A stretch of DNA of 64,000 nucleotides from Foliamicus sp963666765 (lineage in GTDB: Bacteria; Pseudomonadota; Gammaproteobacteria; Steroidobacterales; Foliamicaceae). Where the stretch lies: the NCBI GenBank assembly GCA_963666765.1, contig OY762933.1, positions 124,001 to 188,000 on the forward strand. The letters are read 5' to 3'. Under the pieces are notes generated by a model. It ran no database searches. It was not told where the DNA came from and saw only the letters and a program-made list of their open reading frames with translations. Both the position numbers and the translations under genes were made by a program. Of the stretch, positions 7,866 through 15,723 are shown one piece after another (positions within the stretch are counted from its first letter, which is position 1; each line of letters opens with the position of its first letter).

Positions 7866-8780
7866 TCAGCGGTCGACCTGCCACTCGCGGCAGGACTCCT
7901 CGATGACCGGGATGATGTTCTCCACCGTCGGTCGCTGGGTTTCAGTCTGACGCAAGACCAGGCCGGCCTCGCGCACCAGCGCGGAGCCGTCCATGCGTAT
8001 GGTCTTGATCTCGCCGTCTTTGAGCTCCTCTTCGATCCAGCGGCGCGGCAGCATGGCCACGTACTGTCCGAGCAGGACCAGCGACTTGAGTGTGTTGAGC
8101 GAGGTGGCCTCGATCGCGACGGAAACCGGAGGGAGCGATTCCGCGGCGAAGAATTTATCCAGAAAATCAACAATATGCGGATGTTTTATGATGGCCCATT
8201 GAGCATTCCTCAGGTCCTCTGCCGTGATGTCTTCCCTGGATGCCAGGGGATGGGAAGCGCCGACCACGAACTCCGTGCGGATTTCGAACAGCGGTTTCAG
8301 GATCACGTCCGGGGGCACGACGCCGGGTGGGAAATTGGACAGCAGCACGTCGATTTCGCCTTCCACCAGGCCGGCCACGAGTTCTTCGAAGAAGCCTTCG
8401 GTAATGCGTACGTGGAGGGAGGGGAATTCCGCCGACAGGTGCGGAATGAGATGGCTGATCAGGGTAGGGGCGAACAGGGCGGCGATCCCGATATGGACGT
8501 GGCCCTGCTCGCCGTTGGATACCGCGGTGACGTCCAGAAGCGCGCGTTCCGCCTGGTTGATGATGATCTTGGCGTAGCGGTAGAGGACCCGTCCCGCCTC
8601 CGTGGGCGTGATCGAGCGGGGGCTCCGAATCAGGAGCCTGGCGCCGATGCGCTCCTCCATCTTCTTGATGCTGCGCGTCAGCGCCGGCTGGGTGATGTAC
8701 TGCAATTCGGCGGCGCGCGTGATGTTGCCCGTGTCCACCACGCAGACAAAGTGGCGCAATTGCTTGATGTCGAATTTCAT
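7866..8780 (-). CDS. LysR-family transcriptional regulator
   Basis: This 304-residue protein has the LysR winged helix-turn-helix at residues 1-62 (LRHFVCVVDTGNITRAAELQ, then TQPALTRSIKKMEERIG). A linker helix and a periplasmic-binding-like effector domain from about residue 90 follow. It should respond to a small carboxylic or aromatic effector. It is divergent from the DUF1838 gene at 8848 across a short AT-rich gap, the standard arrangement for LysR control of a target, and is followed by the NmrA-like gene. The best inferred targets are the 8848 gene and its own operon. Confidence 0.92.
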   Translation of the reverse strand: MKFDIKQLRHFVCVVDTGNITRAAELQYITQPALTRSIKKMEERIGARLLIRSPRSITPTEAGRVLYRYAKIIINQAERALLDVTAVSNGEQGHVHIGIAALFAPTLISHLIPHLSAEFPSLHVRITEGFFEELVAGLVEGEIDVLLSNFPPGVVPPDVILKPLFEIRTEFVVGASHPLASREDITAEDLRNAQWAIIKHPHIVDFLDKFFAAESLPPVSVAIEATSLNTLKSLVLLGQYVAMLPRRWIEEELKDGEIKTIRMDGSALVREAGLVLRQTETQRPTVENIIPVIEESCREWQVDR

Positions 8781-8847
8781 GAGAAGGCACGGATTAATAT
8801 AATTATGAATTATGGCTTGGTCAAATTCGCGTCCTGAAAATTATGAA
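8781..8847. promoter_or_regulatory. AT-rich divergent promoter region, probable LysR site
   Basis: The 67 bp between the LysR start and ATG 8848 contain ATTAATATAATTATGAATTAT, far more AT-rich than the surroundings, with overlapping inverted ATAATT/AATTAT elements. LysR regulators usually bind an interrupted palindrome with a T-N11-A core in such gaps. The exact boxes cannot be fixed by eye. Confidence 0.4.
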
Positions 8848-9705
8848 ATGCCTGCGACCGGCGTGTCGCGTCGCAGGCTGATCCCGCTTGCGGGCCTTGG
8901 GTTTCTGGCCCTCGGCCCGTTGCGCCCGCTTGCCGGGCAACTCCTCGCGGCGTCCGGCGCGCTTTCGGCAGAGGAACAGCGCTCGTACCTGCGGCTGGTC
9001 TATTCCGGGGTGGACGACGAGGTGATCTGGTCGATCCTGGGTGTCAAGTACGGGCGCGAGGGCAATGAACTCACGCCACTGTGGAACACCAACACGATCG
9101 GGTTCTCCCGGATCAGTTATCCGGAGCAGGGCGGTTATCGCGTGGATACGCTGGAAGTGGTTTTCTACACCGACCTCGTGAGCGGCGAACGGCTCGGAAT
9201 CTGGCACAACCCCTACACGTCGCGGGAAGTCGAGGTAATCGTGCCCGCGCCGGTCGCCGTGACGTCATATCACTCCGGGGTCGGTCCATCCGAGCGCGCG
9301 TCCGCGGGCGGCATTCGCATCGCCGAGTCGGTTCAGCCGCCGCGCACGATTGGAGGCGACACCTGGGTGCAGGTGGAGAAACGCGTCGCGGTCACGCCCG
9401 ATCAGGCGCGCGCGCCGGTCTTCACCTCGACGGAGTTCATCGATTACCGCGGCCGAACCTCGGACCTGCATTCGGAAGCTCCGCGCGTTGCCTCAACGCT
9501 GCAGCTGGAGATTGTGTCGGACTGGCTGCCGTGGATGGAAATGAGCGACCGCCCCGGCGGCCTGTACACCCGCGCCGGGGGAGCCAAGCTGTTCGCACTG
9601 GACGACGCGCCGGCGGCTTCCCTTGAGCTGCTCGAACGCCACTACCCGGCAATCGCGGAGGACCCGTTCGGATACATCGCTGCGGCGCTGGCCGGCGGGC
9701 CGTGA
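8848..9705 (+). CDS. DUF1838-family protein 3, divergent from a LysR gene
   Basis: This 285-residue protein starts at ATG 8848 (MPATGVSRRRLIPLAG). ATG 8812 is possible but has no ribosome-binding site. The twin-arginine leader (SRRRLIPLAGLGFLAL) ends near a PLAGQ site. The mature part has the most canonical DUF1838 features of the five: EVVFYTDLVSGERLGIWHNPYTSREVEV and LPWMEMSDRPGGLY. It lacks the PDR tail shared by the others and ends in an Ala/Gly-rich segment. As the gene facing the LysR regulator, it is the likeliest regulated member of the cluster. Function unknown. Confidence 0.7.
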   Translation: MPATGVSRRRLIPLAGLGFLALGPLRPLAGQLLAASGALSAEEQRSYLRLVYSGVDDEVIWSILGVKYGREGNELTPLWNTNTIGFSRISYPEQGGYRVDTLEVVFYTDLVSGERLGIWHNPYTSREVEVIVPAPVAVTSYHSGVGPSERASAGGIRIAESVQPPRTIGGDTWVQVEKRVAVTPDQARAPVFTSTEFIDYRGRTSDLHSEAPRVASTLQLEIVSDWLPWMEMSDRPGGLYTRAGGAKLFALDDAPAASLELLERHYPAIAEDPFGYIAAALAGGP

Positions 9706-9763
9706 TCCGATCGGCGGGTGGCGGGGTTGTGGCGCCCCGCGGCCCAACGGGCGGACGGGACGA

Positions 9764-10711
9764 TCAGACCCGGTCGTCGTACTTGCTCAGCACGTGCTTG
9801 TGCAGCAGGTCCGGAATGCGGTCGATGGAATGGACCTTGCGGCCCTCGACGGCCCAGAGCAACTGGGTCTCGTCGGGTTTTTCGACGCCCAGCCAGGGTC
9901 GCTCCCAGGCGCGCATGAGTCCGGTGAAGTTGTAGCGGGTCTCCACCAGCGGCTGCTCGGGGTCGATGAGCTGCGCGTAGTTCGTGGTCCACCATGAGGA
10001 ATCCGCCCGGGGCTGGTAATCGCCCTCGCCCTGGAACAGTCCGGCCAGCACGAACGCCACTTCGTCGCCGAAGCGGACGTAGGGCGTGTCCGGCTTCTCG
10101 TCGGGGTTGTAGAACTCGGCAATATCGATGTCGCGGCCGCCGCCCATGGGGTGCAGCAGGTAGTTCATGGCGAACACCGAATCCTCCACCGTGATGGTCT
10201 CGCCGGTGTAGGGGTTCTCGAGCTGCTCGACGGGTTCGAAGGTGTACGGGTCCAGGATCGTTCCGGTGTACAGCGCGCGCTGAATCATGGAGCCTTCGCG
10301 GGCGTCCTCGAATTCGTCGGTGGTCGCCTTGTGAAGCTGCCAGGTCCACAGGCCGCAGTGGCCGAACATCGGGTGGGCCGGCGCGCCCTGGGGGCAGATA
10401 TAGGCGCGGGAGAACATCGGCACGTAGGTCTTTGCCCCGGCCAGGTTGTTGGTGGCCTTGATCTTGGCGTACCAGGCGTCGCTCGGATCGGTGAGGTCGA
10501 GGGGACGGTCGAACTCGACGACGGCCGGTTCGGCGGTCGCGGACGACCGGGGCAGGCCGTTGGGGAGCAGGTCGCTCGCTTCGTCCTGGGCTCGGGCCAT
10601 CTCCGAGCGGACCAGGCCGCTTAAGGCAGTCATGCCGGCGATTGCGCTGAGCGAACGAACGATGTCACGGCGCTGTTCGTTGATTTCAGGGAGGTCGTTG
10701 CTGTCACTCAT
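9764..10711 (-). CDS. Tat-exported DUF1838-family protein 4
   Basis: This 315-residue protein has a leader with Arg14-Arg15 (EQRRDIVRSLSAIAG) and an Ala-rich cleavage region (ARAQDEASD). The mature domain reads LDLTDPSDAWYAKIKATNNLAGAK, ILDPYTFEPVEQLENPYTG, then WWTTNYAQLIDP, and ends VHSIDRIPDLLHKHVLSKYDDRV, collinear with proteins 2 and 5. Its ATG overlaps the stop of the upstream DUF1838 gene by 8 bp (CATGAGTGA), so the pair is translationally coupled and probably works together. It converges with the 8848 gene. No catalytic residues can be assigned. Confidence 0.75.
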   Translation of the reverse strand: MSDSNDLPEINEQRRDIVRSLSAIAGMTALSGLVRSEMARAQDEASDLLPNGLPRSSATAEPAVVEFDRPLDLTDPSDAWYAKIKATNNLAGAKTYVPMFSRAYICPQGAPAHPMFGHCGLWTWQLHKATTDEFEDAREGSMIQRALYTGTILDPYTFEPVEQLENPYTGETITVEDSVFAMNYLLHPMGGGRDIDIAEFYNPDEKPDTPYVRFGDEVAFVLAGLFQGEGDYQPRADSSWWTTNYAQLIDPEQPLVETRYNFTGLMRAWERPWLGVEKPDETQLLWAVEGRKVHSIDRIPDLLHKHVLSKYDDRV

Positions 10712-11663
10712 GCGAGGGTCCTCTTGGCGAGTGCTGTTTCCGGGGCACGCGCTCGGGGTGCTTTACGAGAATCCGTTCCCGCACCAGAGCGGGCAGTTCG
10801 TCGATCGTGTGCACCTTGATGCCGGCCTTGCTGGTGACGATCCGCGTGGGGTCGTCCACGTCCAGCCCGGTCCAGGCATAAAGCGCGGCGTAGGACGATG
10901 CGGTGAACGAGTAGCCGGCCTTGAGCCGCAGGTGCGCGGGGTCCATCAGGTGGGCGTGCTTCACCTGCCACACGGAGGTATCCATGCGGGGCGGACGCGA
11001 CTCGGTGGGGGTGAAAAGCGCGATGTTGGTGAAGTGGACGTCATCGCCGAAGCGGTACCACCTGAGGTCTTCGGTGAGCGTGGGGTCGTGCGGGACCGGG
11101 GCGAGATCCATCGGGATGCTCAGCGCGAACTGCGTGGGCGCCAGCGTCAGCTCCCGGTTCATGGCCGGTACTTCGATTGTTTCGACGGGGCGCAGGGTGG
11201 CGGCATCCAGGAATGCCCGCGTGTACGAGCCGTGCAGCATCAGCTTGCCCTGCTCGTATTCTTCGCGGAAGTCCGGGCCGCCGGTCGTGAGGAAGGACAC
11301 GTTCAGTTCGAGTTCGTTGACGAGCGGGTAGGGCGTTTGGTCCGGCGGCATGACGAAATGCCGGGTCATGTAGGCGCTGTAGGCGTAGTCGCCGTTGAGG
11401 CTGAACGAGGTCTTGATGCGCGCCAGCCGCAGGCCCTGGGGGTCGTCGAGGTCCAGCGCTCCCGGCTGCTCAAGCGTGGCGAGCGGCTCCTTCAGCGCTT
11501 CCGCGGGCAAGGCGTGGGGGAAGCCGGCCGGCGTGTAGGCCTCGGACGCGCCCGTTTGCGGATCGTCCGTTTGGCTGCGGGCGAACGCGGCGCCGCTCAT
11601 CAGCCCGCCCATTGCGACGAGCAGAGTTCGCCGGCTGATTTCGCTGGTCGCAAAGTGAGTCAT
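10704..11663 (-). CDS. Tat-exported DUF1838-family protein 5
   Basis: This 319-residue protein starts at ATG 11663, chosen because the twin-arginine motif (SRRTLLVAMGG, Arg11-Arg12) then sits at the normal distance. The frame is open to 11828 but that extension is not leader-like. The domain follows the cluster pattern: LDLDDPQGLRLARIKTSFSLNG, a LDAATLRPVETIEVP block, VWQVKHAHLMDP and a VHTIDELPALVRERILVKHPERV tail. A short basic extension (PRKQHSPRGPSHE) runs over the start of the next gene. It is first in a two-gene operon with protein 4 and divergent from the alpha/beta hydrolase gene. Confidence 0.75.
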   Translation of the reverse strand: MTHFATSEISRRTLLVAMGGLMSGAAFARSQTDDPQTGASEAYTPAGFPHALPAEALKEPLATLEQPGALDLDDPQGLRLARIKTSFSLNGDYAYSAYMTRHFVMPPDQTPYPLVNELELNVSFLTTGGPDFREEYEQGKLMLHGSYTRAFLDAATLRPVETIEVPAMNRELTLAPTQFALSIPMDLAPVPHDPTLTEDLRWYRFGDDVHFTNIALFTPTESRPPRMDTSVWQVKHAHLMDPAHLRLKAGYSFTASSYAALYAWTGLDVDDPTRIVTSKAGIKVHTIDELPALVRERILVKHPERVPRKQHSPRGPSHE

Positions 11664-11826
11664 GCGTGTGGTTTCTCCACGCTCCGATGCGCGCAATGAG
11701 TTCATCGTATCGCGCGCCGGCGTCCGTGTCGCATAAAAACCGCTTATCAATGAATGTCGAACCTGCATTTTGAGGGCGCCCGCGCCGTCGTTGACAATGG
11801 GAGCGGGCTGAAGGCTGGAGGACGCC

Positions 11827-12738
11827 ATGCGTTACCTGCTGGGATTTTTCCTGGTGCTGATTTCGTTCTGGACGCACGCGGATGCGATTCGAACGCAGAT
11901 GATCGAGGGAGGAGGGGGGCTGCCGATCGCGGTCACGAGCAACAACCGCGCCGACGCGCCGCGGATTGTCTTCGTGCACGGCTTTCTCGGCAGCACGCTC
12001 AACTGGCACAAGCAGTTGCAGTCCGGTCTCGCCGACGAGTTTCACCTGACCGCGCTGGACATGCGCGGGCACGGCGCCTCGGCCAAGCCCTGGCAGGCCG
12101 AGCACTACCTGGACATGCAGCTCTGGGCCGACGACATCAGGGCGGCGCTCGAGGCCGGCGGCTCCGGCGCCGGCGCTGGCGCCGGCAAGCCGCTGCTCGT
12201 CGCCTGGTCGTACGGCGGTCATTTCGTGCTCGACTACGTGCGCTATTACGGGACCGATGCCATCGCCGGGATCGTGTTCATAAGCAGCAATGCGGGGTTC
12301 GTGCCCCGGCCGGAGTCACCGATGACGCCGGAACGCGAACAGCAGATCGCGCGTTCGACGTCGGCGAACGCGGAAACGCTCATGGAATGGACGCAGGGCT
12401 ACCTGGATCTGATTATCGGGGACGGCGAGCTGCCGGCGGCCGAAATGGACATGCTGCGCGTGTCCGCCATGATGACGCCGCACTACGTTCGGGTGTTCAA
12501 CCGCGAGCACCGCTCGGACAACAGCGACCTTCTGGAAGCGGTCGATGTGCCGGTGCTGTTCATCGTGGGCGGCAGGGACATACTGGCCAACCGCGAGCAG
12601 ATCGAGTCGATCGCGGCCCGCCTGCCGCAGGCCCAGGTGTCGGTTTACGCCGACTCCGGCAACATGCCGTTCTGGTTTGCCTCCGAAAAGTTCAACCGGC
12701 ACATCGCGGAGTTCGCGATGTCGCTGAACCGGCGCTAG
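11827..12738 (+). CDS. Alpha/beta-hydrolase-fold protein lacking the catalytic His
   Basis: This 303-residue protein has a signal peptide (about residues 1-20, ending HADA) and an alpha/beta-hydrolase domain. It shows FVHGFLGSTLNW for the oxyanion hole, a DMRGHGASAKP strand, the nucleophile elbow AWSYGG (Ser128) and the acid in VGGRDIL (Asp251). Where active members have a histidine (SGHMPFW), it reads DSGNMPFW, with Asn279. The catalytic triad is therefore incomplete, so it may be a binding protein or use another base. A low-complexity GAGAGAG loop precedes the elbow. It is divergent from the DUF1838 pair and convergent with the propeller gene. Confidence 0.8.
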   Translation: MRYLLGFFLVLISFWTHADAIRTQMIEGGGGLPIAVTSNNRADAPRIVFVHGFLGSTLNWHKQLQSGLADEFHLTALDMRGHGASAKPWQAEHYLDMQLWADDIRAALEAGGSGAGAGAGKPLLVAWSYGGHFVLDYVRYYGTDAIAGIVFISSNAGFVPRPESPMTPEREQQIARSTSANAETLMEWTQGYLDLIIGDGELPAAEMDMLRVSAMMTPHYVRVFNREHRSDNSDLLEAVDVPVLFIVGGRDILANREQIESIAARLPQAQVSVYADSGNMPFWFASEKFNRHIAEFAMSLNRR

Positions 12739-12768
12739 CAGTCTGCGGGACTTCTGCCACGGGCTGCT
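12736..12768. terminator. Imperfect hairpin between convergent genes
   Basis: AGCAGTCTGCGGGA and TGCCACGGGCTGCT can pair imperfectly around CTTC between the hydrolase stop and the propeller-gene stop. It is a plausible shared terminator without a T-run. Confidence 0.4.
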
Positions 12769-13921
12769 AGGTCCGCACGCGCCGGAAGTCTGTCAGCTTG
12801 CCGGTCTCGCTGATGGCGAGGCCGATCCCGCGGGTCGGCTCGATCGTGTTCAGGACGTGGGCGAAGCCGTAGTAATACATGAACAGCCGGCCGTCGTCGT
12901 GCGGCACGAGCTGCGGGTAGGCGACGCCGCCGCTGTCGAAGTTGTTTATCGGCCCCATGTGGAGAACGGGATCGTCGAATTTGCGGCGCCAGAGCAGGCC
13001 GTCGTCCGACTCCGCGGCGCCGATCACGCGCGGATAGCGCGGCAAACGGGCGTCGAGCGCGGTATAGAGCATCAGCCAGCGGCGCCCGGCGGGGTCGGGG
13101 TTTGGCAGGATGTGGCGCGTGTTCGATCCGCCCAGTTCCCAGCGGGCCGGATCGGCGCTCCATTCAATGTTGCCCAGCACCCGCCAGTTCACCAGGTCGG
13201 TTGACTCGGCGACCTTCGTTTCCCAGTAAACGATGCGCGGCGACAGCGTCGTGTAGTACATCAGGAAACGCTCGCCGTCGTGAATCCCGTTGGGGAAGGC
13301 GCCGTAGATGTTGTCGCCGATGTCCACCGAAGCGCCGCCGGTCGCGGCGCCGCGAATCCGGGTCCAGTGAATGCCGTCCTTGCTGCGGGCGATGCCGGGC
13401 CGGCAGCGGTAGCCCTTGAACTGATAGCCCTCCGACACGGGGTGTCCGCCCAGCTCCGTCGGCGTCGTGCTGTCGCCGCCGAAATACCACAGCAGCCACT
13501 CGTCGTTGTGCCGCAGGATGTCGCCGCTGCCGATGTGGGTGGAATCGAACGCTTCCGGATCGTCGCTCCAGTCCATGATCGCGCCGCCCGTCAGATGTCC
13601 CTTGTAGCGTTCCCAGGCAATGCCGTCGGCGGACTTGGCGAGCGCGATCCGGCCGGTGCCGAAAGCGGGGGCGACGCCCTCGGGGTAGTTGTTGTCGCGG
13701 GCGTAGTACCACATCCACCAGGACTGGTCCTCGTCGTTCCAGCGCACCGTCGCGCCGCCGTTTTTGGCTTCGTCGCACCAGCCCTCCGGGCCCTTGCCGA
13801 GTATCAGCCCGGGGCTGGAAGCGGTTGCTGACTGCGCCCGGGCCCCTGGCCAGCGCCCGGGAAGCACGACGCTCGCCGCGGCAATCCCCTGTATCAGTCG
13901 CCTGCGTGTAGTTGCTTGCAT
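12767..13921 (-). CDS. Tat-exported glycosidase-like five-bladed beta-propeller protein
   Basis: This 384-residue protein has a Tat leader (TTRRRLIQGIAAASV). The rest is made of propeller blades typical of GH32/GH43/GH130-type enzymes: WWMWYYARDN, ALAKSADGIAWERY, WLLWYFGGD, GIARSKDGIHWTRI and FLMYYTTLSP. The repeated pattern of an aromatic YY strand followed by S-xDGxxW is characteristic. Whether it hydrolyses a sugar, phosphorylyses one or only binds it cannot be told; candidate acids occur in ARDN and FDSTHIGSGD. It is 11 bp downstream of gloB, the last gene of the moaB-gloB operon. Confidence 0.65.
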   Translation of the reverse strand: MQATTRRRLIQGIAAASVVLPGRWPGARAQSATASSPGLILGKGPEGWCDEAKNGGATVRWNDEDQSWWMWYYARDNNYPEGVAPAFGTGRIALAKSADGIAWERYKGHLTGGAIMDWSDDPEAFDSTHIGSGDILRHNDEWLLWYFGGDSTTPTELGGHPVSEGYQFKGYRCRPGIARSKDGIHWTRIRGAATGGASVDIGDNIYGAFPNGIHDGERFLMYYTTLSPRIVYWETKVAESTDLVNWRVLGNIEWSADPARWELGGSNTRHILPNPDPAGRRWLMLYTALDARLPRYPRVIGAAESDDGLLWRRKFDDPVLHMGPINNFDSGGVAYPQLVPHDDGRLFMYYYGFAHVLNTIEPTRGIGLAISETGKLTDFRRVRT

Positions 13922-13932
13922 GGATTTGTCCT

Positions 13933-14703
13933 CTAGAAGCGGTCCTTGCGTTTTCGAACTTCCGCGAATACTTCCACGTCGTCGGCATCCTCCATGCCCA
14001 GTTGCAGGCGGATTCCCTCGCTGTCCGGGCGCAGGAACGGGTTGGTGCGTTTCTCCTGGTGCATGGTGGTGGGCACGGTCGGGCGGCCCTCGGAGCGCAG
14101 GCGGTCCACTTCTTCCATGCGCTTGACCAGTGCGCGGTTATCCGGGTCCACGGTGAGCGCAAAGCGCCCGTTGGTGCGCGTGTATTCATGCGCGCAGTAG
14201 ATGCGCGTGCGCCCGGGCCAGTGCATCAGCTTCTGCAGCGAGTTCCACATCTGCCCGGGCGAACCTTCAAACAGGCGGCCGCAGCCCATGGCGAACAGCG
14301 TGTCGCCCACGAAGGCGGCGTCTTCGTGGGGAAAGTAATAGACGATGTGGCCGCTGGTGTGGCCGGGGGTGTCGTAGATCATCGCTTCGGCGCTGCCGAA
14401 TTCCAGCGTCTCGCCTTCGCCCACCTGGAGGTCGATGCCGGGGATGCGCGCGGCGTCGGCGCCGGGGCCGACGATGACGCAGCCGGTGCGCTCCTTCAGC
14501 CACAGGTTGCCGCCGGCGTGGTCCGGATGGTGGTGCGTGTTGAGGATATGCGTGAGGCGCCATCCCTTGCGCTTGAGCTCGCGGTGGATGGCCTTGGCGT
14601 CGGGCGTGTCGATGGTGGCGGTCAGGCCGGACAGGCGCTCGTGGATGAGGAAGCCGTAGTTGTCCGACAGGCAGGGGAACTGGTGAATCTGCAGCAGCGC
14701 CAT
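13933..14703 (-). CDS. gloB: Hydroxyacylglutathione hydrolase (glyoxalase II)
   Basis: This 256-residue protein matches GloB in length and order. The metallo-beta-lactamase motif THHHPDH is at residues 56-62, followed by TPGHTSGHIVYY, a FVGDTLFAMGCGRLFEG block and the C-terminal YCAHEYTRTNGRFA segment with the glutathione-binding region after it. It hydrolyses S-lactoylglutathione to lactate and glutathione in the cytoplasm, using a dinuclear metal site. It lies 14 bp downstream of moaB and 11 bp upstream of the propeller gene. The substrate assignment is by family similarity and is strong. Confidence 0.9.
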   Translation of the reverse strand: MALLQIHQFPCLSDNYGFLIHERLSGLTATIDTPDAKAIHRELKRKGWRLTHILNTHHHPDHAGGNLWLKERTGCVIVGPGADAARIPGIDLQVGEGETLEFGSAEAMIYDTPGHTSGHIVYYFPHEDAAFVGDTLFAMGCGRLFEGSPGQMWNSLQKLMHWPGRTRIYCAHEYTRTNGRFALTVDPDNRALVKRMEEVDRLRSEGRPTVPTTMHQEKRTNPFLRPDSEGIRLQLGMEDADDVEVFAEVRKRKDRF

Positions 14704-14717
14704 GGTGTGTTCGCAGC

Positions 14718-15263
14718 TTACGTTTCCCTGAGCCGGGGCCTGAGCTCGGCCAGGTTGCAGGGGCGGGTGCGGGCGTCGAGCTGGGCCTCGATGAGCTTGT
14801 CCCAGCCGGTGGCCACGGCGTTGCGCGAACCCGGCAGGCAGAAGATGAAGGTGCCGTTGGCCAGGCCCGCCAGGCAGCGCGATTGCAGCGTTGACGTGCC
14901 GATGTCCTCGTAGGACAGCACCCGGAACATCTCGCCGAAACCCTCGATCTCCTTGTCGAGCAGCGGTTCTACGGCTTCGGGCGTTCCGTCGCGCCCGGTA
15001 AGGCCGGTGCCGCCTGTAGTGATGACGGCGTCGATGTCCTCATCGGCGATCCACTGCGACACGACTGCACGGATGCGGTAGCGGTGGTCCGGTTCCAGCA
15101 GGCGCTGGTGCAGTTTGTGACCGGCGCCCGCGATGCGCTCCACCAGAAGCGCGCCGGAATCGTCCGTTTCCAGCGTGCGGCTGTCCGAAATCGTCAGCAC
15201 CGCGATGCTCAGCGGCAGAAAGGTGTCCGGCTTCTCGCCCAAGGTCGCGCCCTCCGTGATCAC
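14718..15263 (-). CDS. moaB: Molybdenum cofactor biosynthesis protein B
   Basis: This 181-residue MogA/MoaB-family protein has LSIAVLTISDSRT near the N-terminus and the nucleotide/molybdopterin-binding loop TTGGTGLTGRDGTPEA at residues 82-97. A later PGSRNAV motif completes the fold. MoaB-type proteins adenylylate molybdopterin or take part in moco maturation. The start is GTG 15263, overlapping the stop of the HigA-like gene by 4 bp (GTGA), and no nearer ATG is available. Together with moeA at 40063 it could support the molybdenum hydroxylase encoded at 57-61 kb. Confidence 0.9.
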   Translation of the reverse strand: MITEGATLGEKPDTFLPLSIAVLTISDSRTLETDDSGALLVERIAGAGHKLHQRLLEPDHRYRIRAVVSQWIADEDIDAVITTGGTGLTGRDGTPEAVEPLLDKEIEGFGEMFRVLSYEDIGTSTLQSRCLAGLANGTFIFCLPGSRNAVATGWDKLIEAQLDARTRPCNLAELRPRLRET

Positions 15264-15550
15264 CGAGATTTTAGTTCAGTTGGTGAGGGCGGGACGCCCT
15301 CTCTCCTTCGCACTCTGGACAAGTCGTAGTCGACTTGCCGGCGGAGCCAAAACTCTGCATTGGACCATCCGGCCTTTTCCAGCCGTACGGCCATTTCCGG
15401 TGATATGGCCGCGTGTCCGTGCAGTACGCGCGAGAGCGAGTGCCGTGCTACGCCCAGGATTCTTGAAGCGTCGGTGACGTTCAAACCCAGCGGTTCAAGG
15501 CAATTTTCCTTGATGCTAAGGCCTGGGTGGGGTGGATTCTTCATGGTCAT
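15260..15550 (-). CDS. higA: Orphan HigA-family antitoxin with repeat-derived C-terminus
   Basis: This 96-residue protein opens with NPPHPGLSIKENCLEPLGLN and an XRE helix-turn-helix (VTDASRILGVARHSLSRVL), then FWLRRQVDYDLSRVR, all typical of HigA antidotes. The last 13 residues (EGVPPSPTELKSR) are encoded by a copy of the window's palindromic repeat (15284-15300) and are foreign to the family. An AAAAGG site precedes ATG 15550. The toxin gene expected just upstream survives only as a 19-codon remnant, so this antitoxin is an orphan. Its stop overlaps the moaB start, so it may have been co-opted to regulate the moaB-gloB operon; that is inference. Confidence 0.8.
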   Translation of the reverse strand: MTMKNPPHPGLSIKENCLEPLGLNVTDASRILGVARHSLSRVLHGHAAISPEMAVRLEKAGWSNAEFWLRRQVDYDLSRVRRREGVPPSPTELKSR

Positions 15551-15565
15551 TGAGCTCGCCTTTTC

Positions 15566-15625
15566 TTAGGTGTTTCCTCTCTCGTAAAGTCGCTTAAGTC
15601 CACGGTGTTTGAATCGTCGAATCAC
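15566..15625 (-). pseudogene. Remnant of a HigB toxin gene (19 codons)
   Basis: From GTG 15625 the minus strand encodes MIRRFKHRGLKRLYERGNT and then TAA at 15566-15568. This is the conserved N-terminus of HigB toxins, immediately upstream of a HigA gene as in an intact higBA operon, but the remaining 70 or so codons are missing. A GAGG lies 11 bp before the GTG. The toxin has been deleted, leaving its start next to the antitoxin. Confidence 0.7.
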
Positions 15626-15723
15626 GCTTGAGTGAACCTCGTAACGGTACACTCATCAAGTTACTTTGCTTTCCAGTTTTCCTCTTGGCGCAGTCAAGCG
15701 TCAGCATCCTCACCCAGTTCCCA

